A DNA stretch of 64,000 nucleotides from contig MU004231.1 of the NCBI GenBank assembly GCA_010405405.1, forward strand, positions 2,161,249 through 2,225,248. Reading direction: 5' to 3'. The notes beneath the pieces are model-generated. The model was not told the DNA's origin and searched no databases. It saw only the letters and a program-made list of their open reading frames with translations. Position 1 is the stretch's first letter. Each line of letters begins with the position of its first letter. Positions 35,379 to 46,538 of this stretch are shown piece after piece. This DNA comes from Microthyrium microscopicum. Lineage: Eukaryota; Ascomycota; Dothideomycetes; Microthyriales; Microthyriaceae. The position numbers and the translations under genes are program-made.

Positions 35379-35689
35379 TACCGAAAACTTCTGTTGAAAC
35401 GCATTATGCTAGCGTGCCTATTTGGGTCGCGGTCCCACTAAATTTAGCGGGCGTCGCCCCTGCCGGTGGCTGCAGCTTACCCCTGTAGAGGCTTATTTTA
35501 GGGCCCTTCAGTGGTCTTTTGCAAGGTATCTTGAAGTAGTAAAGACGGTAAGTAATCCACATTTAGAAGAAAACTATCCCTGTTAAAACCTTTCATGACC
35601 CCTTTTGCCCCTTCTAGCGCAAGCCAAAAAGCCTCATCTGATCCAAATAGGCACGCTAGCATAATGCGTTTCAACAGAAGTTTTCGGTA
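35379..35689. mobile_element. MITE with 48-bp terminal inverted repeats and TA target duplication
   Basis: The left end (35381-35428) and the right end (35640-35687) are inverted copies of each other over 48 bp with one mismatch, starting CCGAAAACTTCTG. Both are flanked by TA (35379-35380 and 35688-35689), the target duplication of Tc1/mariner/pogo elements. The 307-bp element has no coding capacity, so it is a non-autonomous miniature inverted-repeat element. The interior has a GC-rich patch (about 35447-35515) with GCGGGCGTCGCCCC. The near-identity of its ends and the lack of RIP-type change suggest it is recent. Confidence 0.88.
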
Positions 35690-38600
35690 AGAGTACCGTA
35701 GGTAAGAAGAAGTCAAGCCATCAAGCGAGAAGAGCACACCATCTGCCAAAGGCGCCTTTTGGTGCAAGGTGCAGGCCAAGCAGCCGTGCTTGGATCAAAG
35801 CTGGCTTTGGGTAAATCGCTCCCAGGATCACACCAATTTGATCCACTTTCAATATGGGGCCAGACAGCAGGCATAATCTGTTGCCCCTCTTGCATTTCCT
35901 CCCATGTTGATTGTTGAACCCCCCTTGGTATTTCCAGCATTGAACCAATATATCCAGGGGGGTGTACAGAGGGTCGAAAGGTCAAAGTGTCAAAGAGACG
36001 AAGAATGGATGCAAATGCAGCACACAGCAGCATTACGGACCAACTTGAGCCTGTTGACTGGTGGACCGACAATAATGATGAGCAACTTGTTGACCCAACT
36101 TGTCGCTCGTTTCATTTCCCAGCGGCCTGCCAACCTGCCAAAGTACCGGTACCAAAACTGCCTGCCAATGTATGATGTCCAGCGAAACTCTATCCATGCC
36201 CGGCCTCAATCCCTCCTCTGGAACTGCTTGGCTGCTTCAACATCCTTCCTGCTCCTTCCATTGCCATCAAGTAACACTGCACGGCGCCAAAACCCATTCC
36301 ACGTCTCCACTCCGTTGAATCCATTCATGCTATCAAGCGCTGGCAGTCTTCCGTTGGATCGCCTCCAGCCCGTGCACTGTACACACAGCATTTTTTTCTC
36401 TCGCAATTTTTTTTATTCTCTCTGACGAGACAAACTCGAGCCACCAAGGAAACACAGCTTTCTACCACGGGCCTTGTGCTCTGAGCTCTTCTCATCGCCG
36501 CCAGCGGCTGGCCCCGGGACACTATCGACCAGGTTGCATTTCCAGTTTGAGCCACCTGCATACGAGGCGTGGGGTTCTTTTATTTTTCTCTTTAAGCGCC
36601 AGAGCCACTGCTGTCCGTGAACCATGCGCTCCCCTCCTCTGCCAGACTGGTCGTAAAACTTGTGCCAGGGCGGGCACTCGGTTCAGGTCTCGAGAACTGT
36701 TTTGCGAAAGCAGTACCACCCTTGGCCGCTAGAACATCAGGCGAGTCTTGGACGTCCACGAGAAGGAGGCCTCCTGGTGCTAAACTGGCGTTCTTGTGCT
36801 GCCTCAACTACCGCCAGTCTCGTGCTCATGCCTCCAACATTATTCAAGCAAACAAAACATTCAGACCATGTGGCTGGGACAAGTGCGGCGAATCCTTTCC
36901 CCACAAGGTACGACATTGTGAGACTATTCCCATAGGCTGAATCATCATTCGATCCCATGAGCTGTTGGGGTGTGAACACCAGTTCTGTCTATGACTGCCT
37001 CGATAATAGGCAAAGAGTATGGTACCACCACCTTGTTGCCGTAGTCACCTGTTCAACGTCTGGAATGCGAAAAGCTAGTCACGCCTGTCTCAATTCATTC
37101 CGATAACAACAATTGCATGATTCTGGGACTATAATGCGATACTGAACGGTCCTATTCTGAGACTCTAGACCGGCCGGATCATATATTGCAGGGCTCTCAT
37201 GCAGATGCGACGGCCCTGTTGGAGCATAAAGTTTTTGTACCACTACGAATGCTCTGCCGTAGGTACATTCAGATTACTTGTTTGCTTCGATTCCGGGTTC
37301 CCCCACTGAACGTTTGCGGATCGAGAGGAGACACTATGACTATCATATAGGAGTGTACGGATCATCAGATCCGATAGCATCGACACTTGTGGTCGTAAAA
37401 GTGGTGAAGCCGAATTCCGTGTTTCCCCAGATTACAAGTCGATTCGATCTATTTCGGTACCAATTCAAGATGGTCCAAGCTGGAAGTCTGTCAAGACTCA
37501 GCAAGAAGCAAAGATGTTGGTGGCTGAACCATCAACGTTGGAGATCGAGCAAATAAGAACCAATACTTTTTCGGAAAGTTGCCTCGCTAGATCCACCAAG
37601 GCACATCTATCCCAGAGCGGTAAAGTGGTCATGTACGAGGCCGATTTGGAGTTCATTCAGACCCTTTGAATCAGCGTTCCTGAGCAGGTTCCTTGCCAAG
37701 TAAGCACTTGATATCCACCTAGAGTGTTTGATATCCTGAGAGCCTAGGCAGACGCGGTAATAAGGTTTCACAGCTGAGAATCATTGAGCGCGATAAACAA
37801 TCTGCAATATCGATACTGATGTCAGAAAAGACGGGATTTTGCTCGGATATACGCGGCCAGAGTATCATTTCCACCAAATTGGCGAGGGTCGCACAATGAA
37901 TAACATCGTAAGAAGAGGCTTTTCAAGATTTTCTATGCCATGTTGTCTCCAAGGTTCGCATTGGCTGATGATAGGTCTTCATTGCTCAGTCTTCACCCAT
38001 ACAGCTGCAACCTGCTGCAGGTCGCGGGGAAAATATCTGCGTGCTGAAGGGGCGTGTTCAGAACGTGTCAATGTGCCATTCCTCAAATTTCAATGCGCCG
38101 TACATAATGCCTCGGCCCTCGGCCTATTATCTCAGCGTTTCCTTTCCTCTTAAACAATCAAGCGAAGAGACAAGCCATCGTCAATCACAAAAACAAGGAA
38201 ATAGGCGAAACCCATTAGGCGTATTGCCGCTGTTTGCGCCGCGCCTCCAACCTCTCCGTCGCGAAAGATAAAAACAGTCGAAGCGAACTCCAAGGCTTCC
38301 AACTCCAAAGCCTGGGGAAGCGAAAAAACATGGCCCTGGCAGAGTGCAGCAGAGCGATCCGCGAGCTTGCTGCTGCTGACTTGCAGCAGCGATGGCCGCC
38401 ATGTCTGCATATCATTCGTTCAAGTGGAAGCTAGCTGAGCTAGACAAGCATGGCACAGATATCATCCGCTGTCAAGACAGGGAAGACGTCTTGAGTGTAA
38501 TTGCGCTAAAAAGCAACTCCCCACGCCCAGCCGTGGGGATATGAAAGTCAAAGTTGAGGGCTTTGGAAGCTTTGCCAGAGCTTGGGTCGCTGCCATATCA

Positions 38601-39024
38601 AATCAACTCTGGTTGAAGCAAAGCCATTGCTATAGAACTTATGGCTATCCATCTAAAATAGATGCGCCCCTCATTTATCAACCAGTTGGCTGGGTGATGT
38701 TTCCCCGGCAATGTAGAGGGCATCAGCAAAGAGAGTCGGCACCACTCAATGCCGAGTTTGCTCAAAGCTCGCTCACCATTAAGTGTCTGTTGTAAAAGCT
38801 TTGGTTGCAGAATTTGGAAGAAGATTTTGAAGCTTCCGTCTCAGACGAACGGCGAGGAGACGAACCACAAACGGGCCATAGCGGCCCGCACTTTTTCGCA
38901 AGCGTTTAAACGACATTTCAGCGACACGCCTTGCAACGCCATACAAGCCACCTGCGTTCCGCATTGTCTTGACTCTTAAGCCCCAAATGCAACGCTAAGC
39001 AAGCAAGCATCGCGAACTGGTCGC

Positions 39025-39060
39025 AAGCACGCAGCGGTTCGTAAGCACGCAGCGGTTCGT
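39025..39060. repeat. Exact 18-bp tandem duplication
   Basis: aagcacgcagcggttcgt occurs twice, head to tail, without a mismatch. Confidence 0.9.
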
Positions 39061-39418
39061 CCCCAGGTCTTCATGTTTTGCCCGCAAGGGTCAAGCGTTG
39101 AACGCCTTAGCGAAGATAAACCTCACAATCTTTTGTGGCGTTTTGAACCTTTCCTTCATCGCCCGAGTTCTTGTGTCACTTACTGGTTGGTCGAGCGTTG
39201 CCTTTGAGTCTGATGCCAGATGGAGTCTCTTTCTTTTTGCTTCCCCGCAAAACAATATCGCGGGCGGGGTCTGACAAAATGGCAACGTGCATGATCAGGA
39301 GAAACTTCAAATTTCCGGCCAATCCGGATCTGAATTGGCTGGAGCTATTGTACTACATTGGCGGAGATAAATCGTACTGTCGTTCCTGAGATGTTCATGA
39401 TCTTCCCACTCGGAAGGG

Positions 39419-39454
39419 GATGATAACTTGGACAGAGATGATAACTTGGACAGA
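39419..39454. repeat. Exact 18-bp tandem duplication
   Basis: gatgataacttggacaga occurs twice, head to tail, without a mismatch. Confidence 0.9.
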
Positions 39455-42193
39455 GCAGTCTTGATACGCAATGTACCGAGAGAGCAAGCACGAGTGATGA
39501 TCCGCTACCTTCCTTCTCCAATCGTTCAAAAGCGAAATGCTCAGTGGTCAGTCGCAAGATTTCTTCAATCTTGATATCGACTCGGCTCTACTACAAACTC
39601 CCTGTTACAACTCAACAGGCGTCCCTTTCAAGCCACACCTTCACTTCGTTTAAGCATCTTGAACTCCAGCTAAACGCCTCCATACAACCGAGTTATACCT
39701 CATTCAAACCATGAAATCGTGGAGATACAAGGAGGCCCCAGCTCAATCCCACTGCACTCGCCAAAACATATCTGCACGACATGCATTGATATATCGTGCC
39801 AACCCCCGCTTTGTGTGCACTTTCACTGCGACTTGAACAAACTAAGACAAAGGCTGGGAATAATACAACCAGTACGAGAACGTAGATCATGTAGTCCAAG
39901 CTCTTGTCCAGCTTAAGAACACTTTTGATGAAATGCTCTAATGAACAAGTGGGGTACATATTCAATTTCTGCAGGTTGCTGTCTCTTGTTTGTAACTCGT
40001 GTGCTTGTCCTTGTCAGTATACTTTGCAGTTTATATGGGGGCAACCAGCTCCTCGGGTTGGCTAGAACAGGGAAAACAATCTCAGAAACTACTGTAGATT
40101 GAGAATTCACGATAACGAGGATATTGAAGCACCTTATCGCAGCCCTTCCTGGTTGAAAGCTGGACAGGGTTTGGAATGGGGGTATGAGGCATCAGAGGGA
40201 TTCGAAAGGGGCTACCAGTTTGGAGTATTTGATATTGAATAGGATGATTTTGCCCCATGGTTTAGGATTCCGATGGCCCCCTAGGTAGGCAAAGCAGGTA
40301 ATTTCGTAGAGCTTGCATTTCACACGGGAGGATGCAGTGATGCTGGCTCATACAGGATGCGACTGGGATCAAAGCTGAAGATCATTAGGGGAAGAAGAAA
40401 AAAATTGGTTGCTCGTTGCTGAGGATAATATCCGAAATGTGCTACGGACTACTTTTGGATGTACCGCATTGTTTCTCTTTATCATGTGGTTCAGTCTTCC
40501 TATTTTGACATCAGGCATATCGGAAGGGGTCACATTGTTCTCACGGGTAGGTACAGAATCGAGTTGAGGAGAAATGCTGTACTTTCCCACCTGCATGATG
40601 AAAGTCACGAGCAAGATATACGTCAATTCTGCTGTGGAAATGTGCACAGTATGTGCCGGGGATAAACTCCACTGAAACATGCTTGAAACCATGGAAGCTA
40701 CTTTGCTGTCGTGAGCTCTTACTAATATTTCGCGACTGTGGCGCGAGACTGGTGTGATCTAAGCAAAGAAGTATTAACGTTGGACGGGCTATAGTTCATG
40801 ACCTTCCAGAATCAGTCGCATCGTCAGCAAGGAATATGGAAAAGTCTTTGCAACTCGGCCTGCTCGGGCCCTGATTGCCCTGTTCGTGGGATCCAAAAGC
40901 TTTGATGCTCTTATTAGCATGGATATCTAGGGATAATCTCGTCGCAGACATATTGATATTGGGCAACAGTGGGGAGAGATCGTCTTTTGTTCGATCAATG
41001 ACGATTTAATAAAGACAACCTCAGGGCTATTTTTATTCGCCAGAATGCTAATTCTTTGCGTAGGATTGGTAAGAGGATTCGAGATGCTGGATGCAAATCA
41101 AAAGGTTATCTTGTGTTTGCTTGCGCGTCGAGTGGAATCTTGGAAGATTGGTGAGATTGCCGTACTTCCGCAAACACTGAAATCTCCTGAAACCGGGAAT
41201 GAATATTTTTGGGTTGAAGAATTGTAAAGTCATAGCTGGGAATACGAACTTAATATTATTACAAATCGATGATGATCTCCGATCTGAGGGATCTTGTAGT
41301 GGCGATGTCTCCCATCGAGTGTACCAATAACTCCATGGATGTTTGGATCACGATAGACATAGTATTCGACGACAAGGTAGACAGACACGCTGCAGGATCA
41401 CAAGCTAAAGCTTATAAACTGCTCAATGCAAATGTGAGACGTTTGAAGTAGGTACATGTGAAGATGATAGAGGCTCAATTCCAGAAAGTTCGCCCTCAGT
41501 CTTACGGTAATTGTCAAGGAGGTATGAACACTTCCAATCTGCAACCATTTACTATACTGTATTGTGTTCTTATCTCTAGTAAAGCAACTGATGTGCCGAA
41601 TAGTGAAATCTATTATCAATCTCCCGCTCACAACTTTTGCTGAAACTGTACTGCTAGAAGCCATGACCTGAATGGAGCTTACAAGCGTCGTTGTGATGTT
41701 ACACAGGTACTATCCACCCCAACGATGACTTCTGGATGGCTGTCGCTACTTGTACAGAGAATGTATATCACACCTGCTGCCACAGTATGCTTTCTAAGGA
41801 GCATAACTTGTCCGTACTCCACGCGCCAAGAAAACCTTCGAGTTCTCTAAAGAGAAACCTTCTTCGTAGTTACTAAGATATTCCTACTGTGTAAGCGAAG
41901 GATTATGTGTAGATATTGCCTTATATCGAATTTGAGATTTTGGTTTGGACGCAACATGTGGATTTAGGGTCTGTATCGCCATGTCCGCAGATCTACAGAG
42001 TTTGATGAGCCTAACCCAGACCATCTATTTCCGTATATCTTATTCATCTTCAGCAGGAAGCCGTATGCCGAAGCACCATGTCGGAGACTTTCAATTCGTT
42101 AATCGGTAATGAAAACGCGGGGTGAAATCAACCTCGATAGTCGTCGGGGGCCACTTTGTGGACAATGGGTCATTATTCTTAGCAGTCTAATTA

Positions 42194-42955
42194 TTACTCC
42201 ACCGTGCCGCCTTTGCGGTAAGAGACCTTTTCGACGGCCACATTCTCTACGCCGCTATCATCCTTTTTGAGTTGGTAGACGTACAAGACTAGGACGTCTC
42301 CTTGAACCTAGAAACCAGTCAATATTGCCTTCATTTGTATGGTTGGCCGTCCACTTACATCCATAAGCACAAAGCTTGGAGTGGGATCTTCCTCCTCAGT
42401 CCACCATCCAGTAGTCATAGCTCCTGTCGCGCTTCCAGGGTTTACGAAAAATTTCCCTTCCATCTCGTATGCTTCGAATCGATGTGTGCCTCCCCATAGT
42501 AGAACATCAACGTCCATCTGCCTTGCTGCTATCAACAAACTGTCGGCGTCACCAGGAGGTATTATAGAATGGCCATGAGTGAAGCCTATTCTGAGCGAGC
42601 CGTGCGTAACGACTTTTGAGAGAGCAAGCGTGGGGGTTTCGGTGTCAAAGTCGCCTTTGACGACTTGAAGGTCTGGTGCGATGTTGCGAAGGAATTCGGT
42701 GGTTTCGCGGTCTGTCAAGTTGCCTAGACATAAGATCTGACCGATTTTGCCCGGAGAGAGGAGCTTTCTGAACTATAATCGTCCTATCTTAGTCTCTCAA
42801 ATTATGACAGCGGAAGTATGGTGATAGTACCTTTGCAGGAATGCCCTGAAGACGCCCAATTAGCTCTGGAGACCTTCCAACTCTGTCGCTTTACTTACTG
42901 CAACCCGATCAGGTATGAACAGGTCTCCCAGACATAATACCAGCCGCGACGTCAT
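42194..42955 (-). CDS. vps29: Vps29, retromer metallophosphoesterase-fold subunit
   Basis: Part of the Vps26-Vps29-Vps35 core that recycles cargo from endosomes. Four exons fit: 42955-42899, a 15-nt microexon 42845-42831, 42772-42359 and 42307-42194, giving 199 residues. The protein reads MTSRLVLCLGDLFIPDRVA, then GIPAK from the microexon, then FRKLLSPGKIGQILCLGNL, matching the family (animal form: LGDLHIP...LPAKFKKLLVPGKI). Later motifs are VVKGDFD, IGFTHGHSIIPPGD, LLWGGTHRFEAYE and FVNPGSATGA. The last exon supplies QGDVLVLYVYQL. The microexon is forced by the conserved residues it encodes and by good GT-AG signals on both sides. It is divergent from the aminotransferase gene at the right. 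Confidence 0.95.
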
Positions 42956-43451
42956 CCTGATATGCTGAGCGTCTGAATTTGAAGCAACGAGTGTTTATCG
43001 AAGGTTGCCTGAAGGAAGCAGAGGTTGGAAGTTGAAGTGGTGCGGCCTCGCGACGTCAAGTGGCTTGGAGAGCTCGGCCAATGAGCAAGAGCGCCACGAT
43101 GACAGGGCGCGTTCATTTCTCCTTTTTGGATTTGAAAAACGTCAACAATCTCAGGGGTACATCTCGTCAATTTTTTGGTGGTGAGCTCTTCTCTGGTACG
43201 TGATATCAAAATCTCCCCCTCAAAATCTTTACTTCCCCTCTCAGAAGAACTAGTGACTCACAGCTTACAAGGCTCTACGGGAATAAACTCAAATTTCACA
43301 CACATCGCGAAAAAACCACGATCCCGGTCATCAAGCACTATCGCTAAAGTTACACACCGCTTCACCTCGAGTTCTAAGCATCCACGCGCCGAGTCCCAAT
43401 CTGCAAATCGCTCTCAACAGCAACAGCATAATCCTGCAGTCAGGCACGTAG
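42956..43451. other. Divergent promoter region between VPS29 and the aminotransferase
   Basis: Holds both 5' regions. After the ATGs at 43081 and 43099 there is no ATG on the plus strand until 43818. The sequence ends at a CACGTAG that could be a splice acceptor for the in-frame leader at 43452. Confidence 0.5.
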
Positions 43452-43817
43452 ACAAAACTCAACTTCCGAACTTCGCCGTACCCCGAGGCCGGAATCATCC
43501 TGGCTGCCATAACCCCGCGAGCCATTTGGCGTGGAATCAATCGCCCCGCAATCCTGGCGTCCCGAGCTCGCCCACGACTGAACCTCTTTGCAAGACATCT
43601 TGCATCGAGGCCAGTCTTTGAACTCAATACACCATTTTCAATTGAACGCTCTACTTCATCCGACGACGACGCCGAGATCAGCTCCGATCAATCGAGAAGC
43701 ATTCTACAACAGAAGATAAGCGACAAGAAGCCCAAAGTACCGAAAGACCCAGTCAAGGATATCGTAACAGAACTATCAAAACCTATAGCAGCGTCCGAAA
43801 AGAAGACAATCGCAAAG
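43452..43817 (+). other. ATG-free in-frame leader of the aminotransferase, probable mitochondrial presequence
   Basis: This stretch is open for 122 codons in the frame of the aminotransferase ATG at 43818 and contains no ATG in any frame. From a CTG in strong context (atcCTGg, 43500-43502) it reads AAITPRAIWRGINRPAILAS and continues RARPRLNLFARHLASRPVF: many Arg, no acidic residue for over 40 positions, alternating hydrophobic residues, as in a mitochondrial presequence. A Ser/Asp- and Lys-rich linker (about 65 codons) follows. It may be translated from the CTG or joined to an upstream exon; an ATG at 43081 with a GTACAT donor near 43154 is one possible source. Confidence 0.55.
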
Positions 43818-45072
43818 ATGTCGTTTCAAGAACCTCACCCAGCGCTTTTGATACCCGGTCCAATTGAGATTGACGATGATGTTGCAAGGACAATGGGGTT
43901 CCACAGGTATGTAATGTTAAATCTAGAATTTTCTCACTCTAACATTTGATTTAGTGAATCGCACGTTGGCATGCCGTTCGTAAACGTGTTCGGGGACACC
44001 TTGGCTCAATTACGAAAGCTCTTCCAGACCACAGATCCTGCCTCCCAACCATTCGTCATCTCAGGTTCCGGAACACTTGGATGGGACCAGATCGCTTCAA
44101 ACCTTACCGAGCCAGGTGATAAAGTCTTGGTTCTTCATACTGGATACTTCGCGGATTCTTTTGCCGACTGCTTCGCCGCATATGGTGTTGAAGCCACCCA
44201 ACTCAAAGCGCCCATTGGCGAAAGTCCCTCTCCCGATGAAATTGAAAAGGCTTTGAAGGAAAACAAGTACAAGGCGGTTACGATCACACACGTTGACACT
44301 TCTACTGGAGTTCTTAGCAATCCCAAGGTCATCTCAGATCTTGTCCATCGTGTCAGCCCAGAAACCCTGGTTATTGTGGATGGCGTGTGCAGCGTGGGCT
44401 CGGAAGAGATTCGTTTTGATGACTGGGGTCTGGACGCTGTTATGACTGCCAGCCAGAAAGGTCTTGGAACGCCAGCCGGCCTCAGTGTCTTGATGGTGTC
44501 TGGACGTGCTATAGAAACCTTCAAGTCTCGAAAATCACCACCAAACTCTTATTTTGCATCATGGAAGAACTGGCTACCAAGTAAGTGTTTTCTTCGCGCC
44601 ACGTCATTCTGACTAACACTTTGAAGTTATGCAAAACTACGAGAACAAGAAGCCATCATACTTCGCTACTCCATCACCACAATTGGTGCGAGCTCTGAAC
44701 ACTTCCTTGACCAAAATTCTCGCAGTGCCATTAGAAAAGCGATTTGCCGACCACCAGGCCGCCTCTGACAAGGTCAAGAAGGCCGTTACTGCCCTGGGCT
44801 TGAAGCAGCTCGCTAGCAAGCGCGAAAACCAAGCAAATGGCATGACAGCGATTTATCTTCCAGAGGGCATGTCGCCGCCAGATGTTCTTCCTCATCTCCT
44901 GAAAAACGGAGTCATTTTTGCTGGAGGTCTTCACAAAGAGATTGCCACCAAGTACATCCGCTTTGGTCACATGGGTGTAAGCGTTACAGACACAAGCCGC
45001 AACGACATTGACAAGGCACTTGAAGCCCTCAAGGGGGGTCTCGTTGCTGCTGGATATAAGGTACCAGAATAG
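43818..45072 (+). CDS. agx1: Alanine-glyoxylate aminotransferase (PLP-dependent, class V)
   Basis: Converts alanine and glyoxylate to pyruvate and glycine. Three exons fit: 43818-43906, 43955-44580 and 44627-45072, giving 386 residues, the length of yeast Agx1. Motifs are ALLIPGPIEIDDDV, FVISGSGTLGWD, HVDTSTGVL, VIVDGVCSVGSE and the PLP-lysine region MTASQKGLGTPAG (Lys about residue 203), then SYFATPSPQLVRAL and GHMGVSVTD. It ends GYKVPE, with no peroxisomal SKL-type signal. The annotated start matches the usual fungal N-terminus, but the open frame continues upstream for 366 bases with a mitochondrial-signal-like sequence (43452-43817), so a longer form is likely. Confidence 0.93.
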
Positions 45073-46538
45073 ACTTTGAGTGAGTGATACGATAGATATT
45101 TTATTGTAAAAAGCTGTACAAACTAGGGGAACATATGTTCTAGAACATTAAAAGTATTTTGAGGCAAATCTGGTTATATGAAGCTGCAGTGAAGTTGGTT
45201 GATCTCATGAATTAGGAATCTGCACCATGACTCGTGGACAGCATTTCAACATCACCTGGCGTGTAGCATCAAAATCGTTTCCCAAAACTTACGGAACTTT
45301 TATCATATCTGCCCGGTAACAGGTCGTCAAATAGATCCGCGCGTCCATTGCTATCGCAATAAAAGCGCTCTGGCATTCTAGTTCTTGAGATGGAGTCGTA
45401 CAAGTCGCTGCTCTCTCAACCTGTTTCATCGACAGTCGCATATTATGTACGGCTTCGGCCCCACAGCATATTACCAGATTATTCGCCTGTTGCTGGTCGC
45501 TTTTTCAGGGCTATGTAGTTAGAACAAGCTGCATGTCTCTGATACCCATTTCGTGCCACAATTGCCCAATTCGGCCGTCAGGGGTGGCAGGTTAAACTTG
45601 CATATCGCGACAAGTAAACGCTCACGCCCTAGCTAGAGTACGATATTGAGGCACTGCTGACGAACTTTAGTCCTCAAAGGATGGTTGAACTCTGATATGG
45701 CTAAGAGGAATAGCTCCAGGAACACTTTCTTTTTCAACCACGATAGCACAGAGAACTCATCCACGAATCAATGGGCAGTTGCGATCTATCAGTTCATTCT
45801 CTGCGACCAAACAAACAATGAAGCCCAGATGTTTACAGTGTCCAAGCGTCTAGGCTTAGGTAGACTTGTCAAACATCTGAAGCATCACGGCCTGTGAATC
45901 ACAACTATAACCCGCTGTAATATTCTACCAAAGCACTATTCTTAGCAAGGCAAGCTATCATTGAGCAACTTGTCGAGATCATTTTCACCATAGCATATAC
46001 TCTTCATTATGATTTTAAGAGCAACGAATGTTATACGTAACCACTTCACGACATTCAACAAGTGTTTCTAGTTTTATATCGGTCTCACCCGTGACCGTCC
46101 CCGGATAATAGCTTCTTGGCCATTAGTATTTCGCGTCCAACTGCAACCAAAGTGAAGCAGACCACCATCCGACCAATCGACGAAGCCCAAGGCTGAAGAA
46201 ACAACACAACCCTTAAACCTGTCACCCTTTGACCTCTTGACCTCGATGCCCTCCTTCCACGCATCCAACCCAATATCTAGCAAACCAAATTGTCCCATAT
46301 AGCAAGAAAGTTTCACCAAGTATCCTCCTAGCAACGTAGACGATAGAAGAAAATGTTTACCAGGAAAGGGCTATGGGGTATCTGCCTCATACAAGCTATC
46401 GTTCAATGTTTTGTTTTGTCGTTGCAAATAGCAAGTCCCCTTCTAGTAGTTGTGTTCTGTTCTATTAAAGATCTTGAGGGTCTTCGATATTGGTGTGCGT
46501 ACGTTTGGCGCCGTCCCTAATCTTTACACGTTCAAAAT
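45073..46538. other. Intergenic
   Basis: I see no gene in 1.5 kb. A 70-codon plus-strand ORF at 45685-45897 has no recognisable content. Confidence 0.5.

Larger units (their letters stand above)
35690..42193. other. Long gene-poor stretch
   Basis: I support no gene in 6.5 kb. A CT-rich run with poly-T tracts at about 36387-36425, and again near 36575-36596, looks like a promoter or leader, but nothing convincing follows. A C-x4-C zinc-finger-like fragment (GWDKCGESF) is read at about 36870-36896. A 38-codon ORF at 39537-39653 (MLSGQSQDFFNLDIDS) is protein-like but isolated. A hairpin with an 8-bp stem lies at 38518-38539. Two exact 18-bp tandem duplications are listed separately. An untranslated RNA or a decayed gene could be hidden here. 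Confidence 0.5.

Noticed and set aside
36617-36940. Zinc-finger-like fragment RPCGWDKCGESFPHK
   Set aside because: Only the first half of a C2H2 finger is present, no His pair follows within reach by any plausible splice, and flanking codons look random.
41269-41451. 60-codon plus-strand ORF (MDVWITIDIVFDDKVDRH)
   Set aside because: Slightly protein-like but isolated, without family, and with no flanking exon I could connect.
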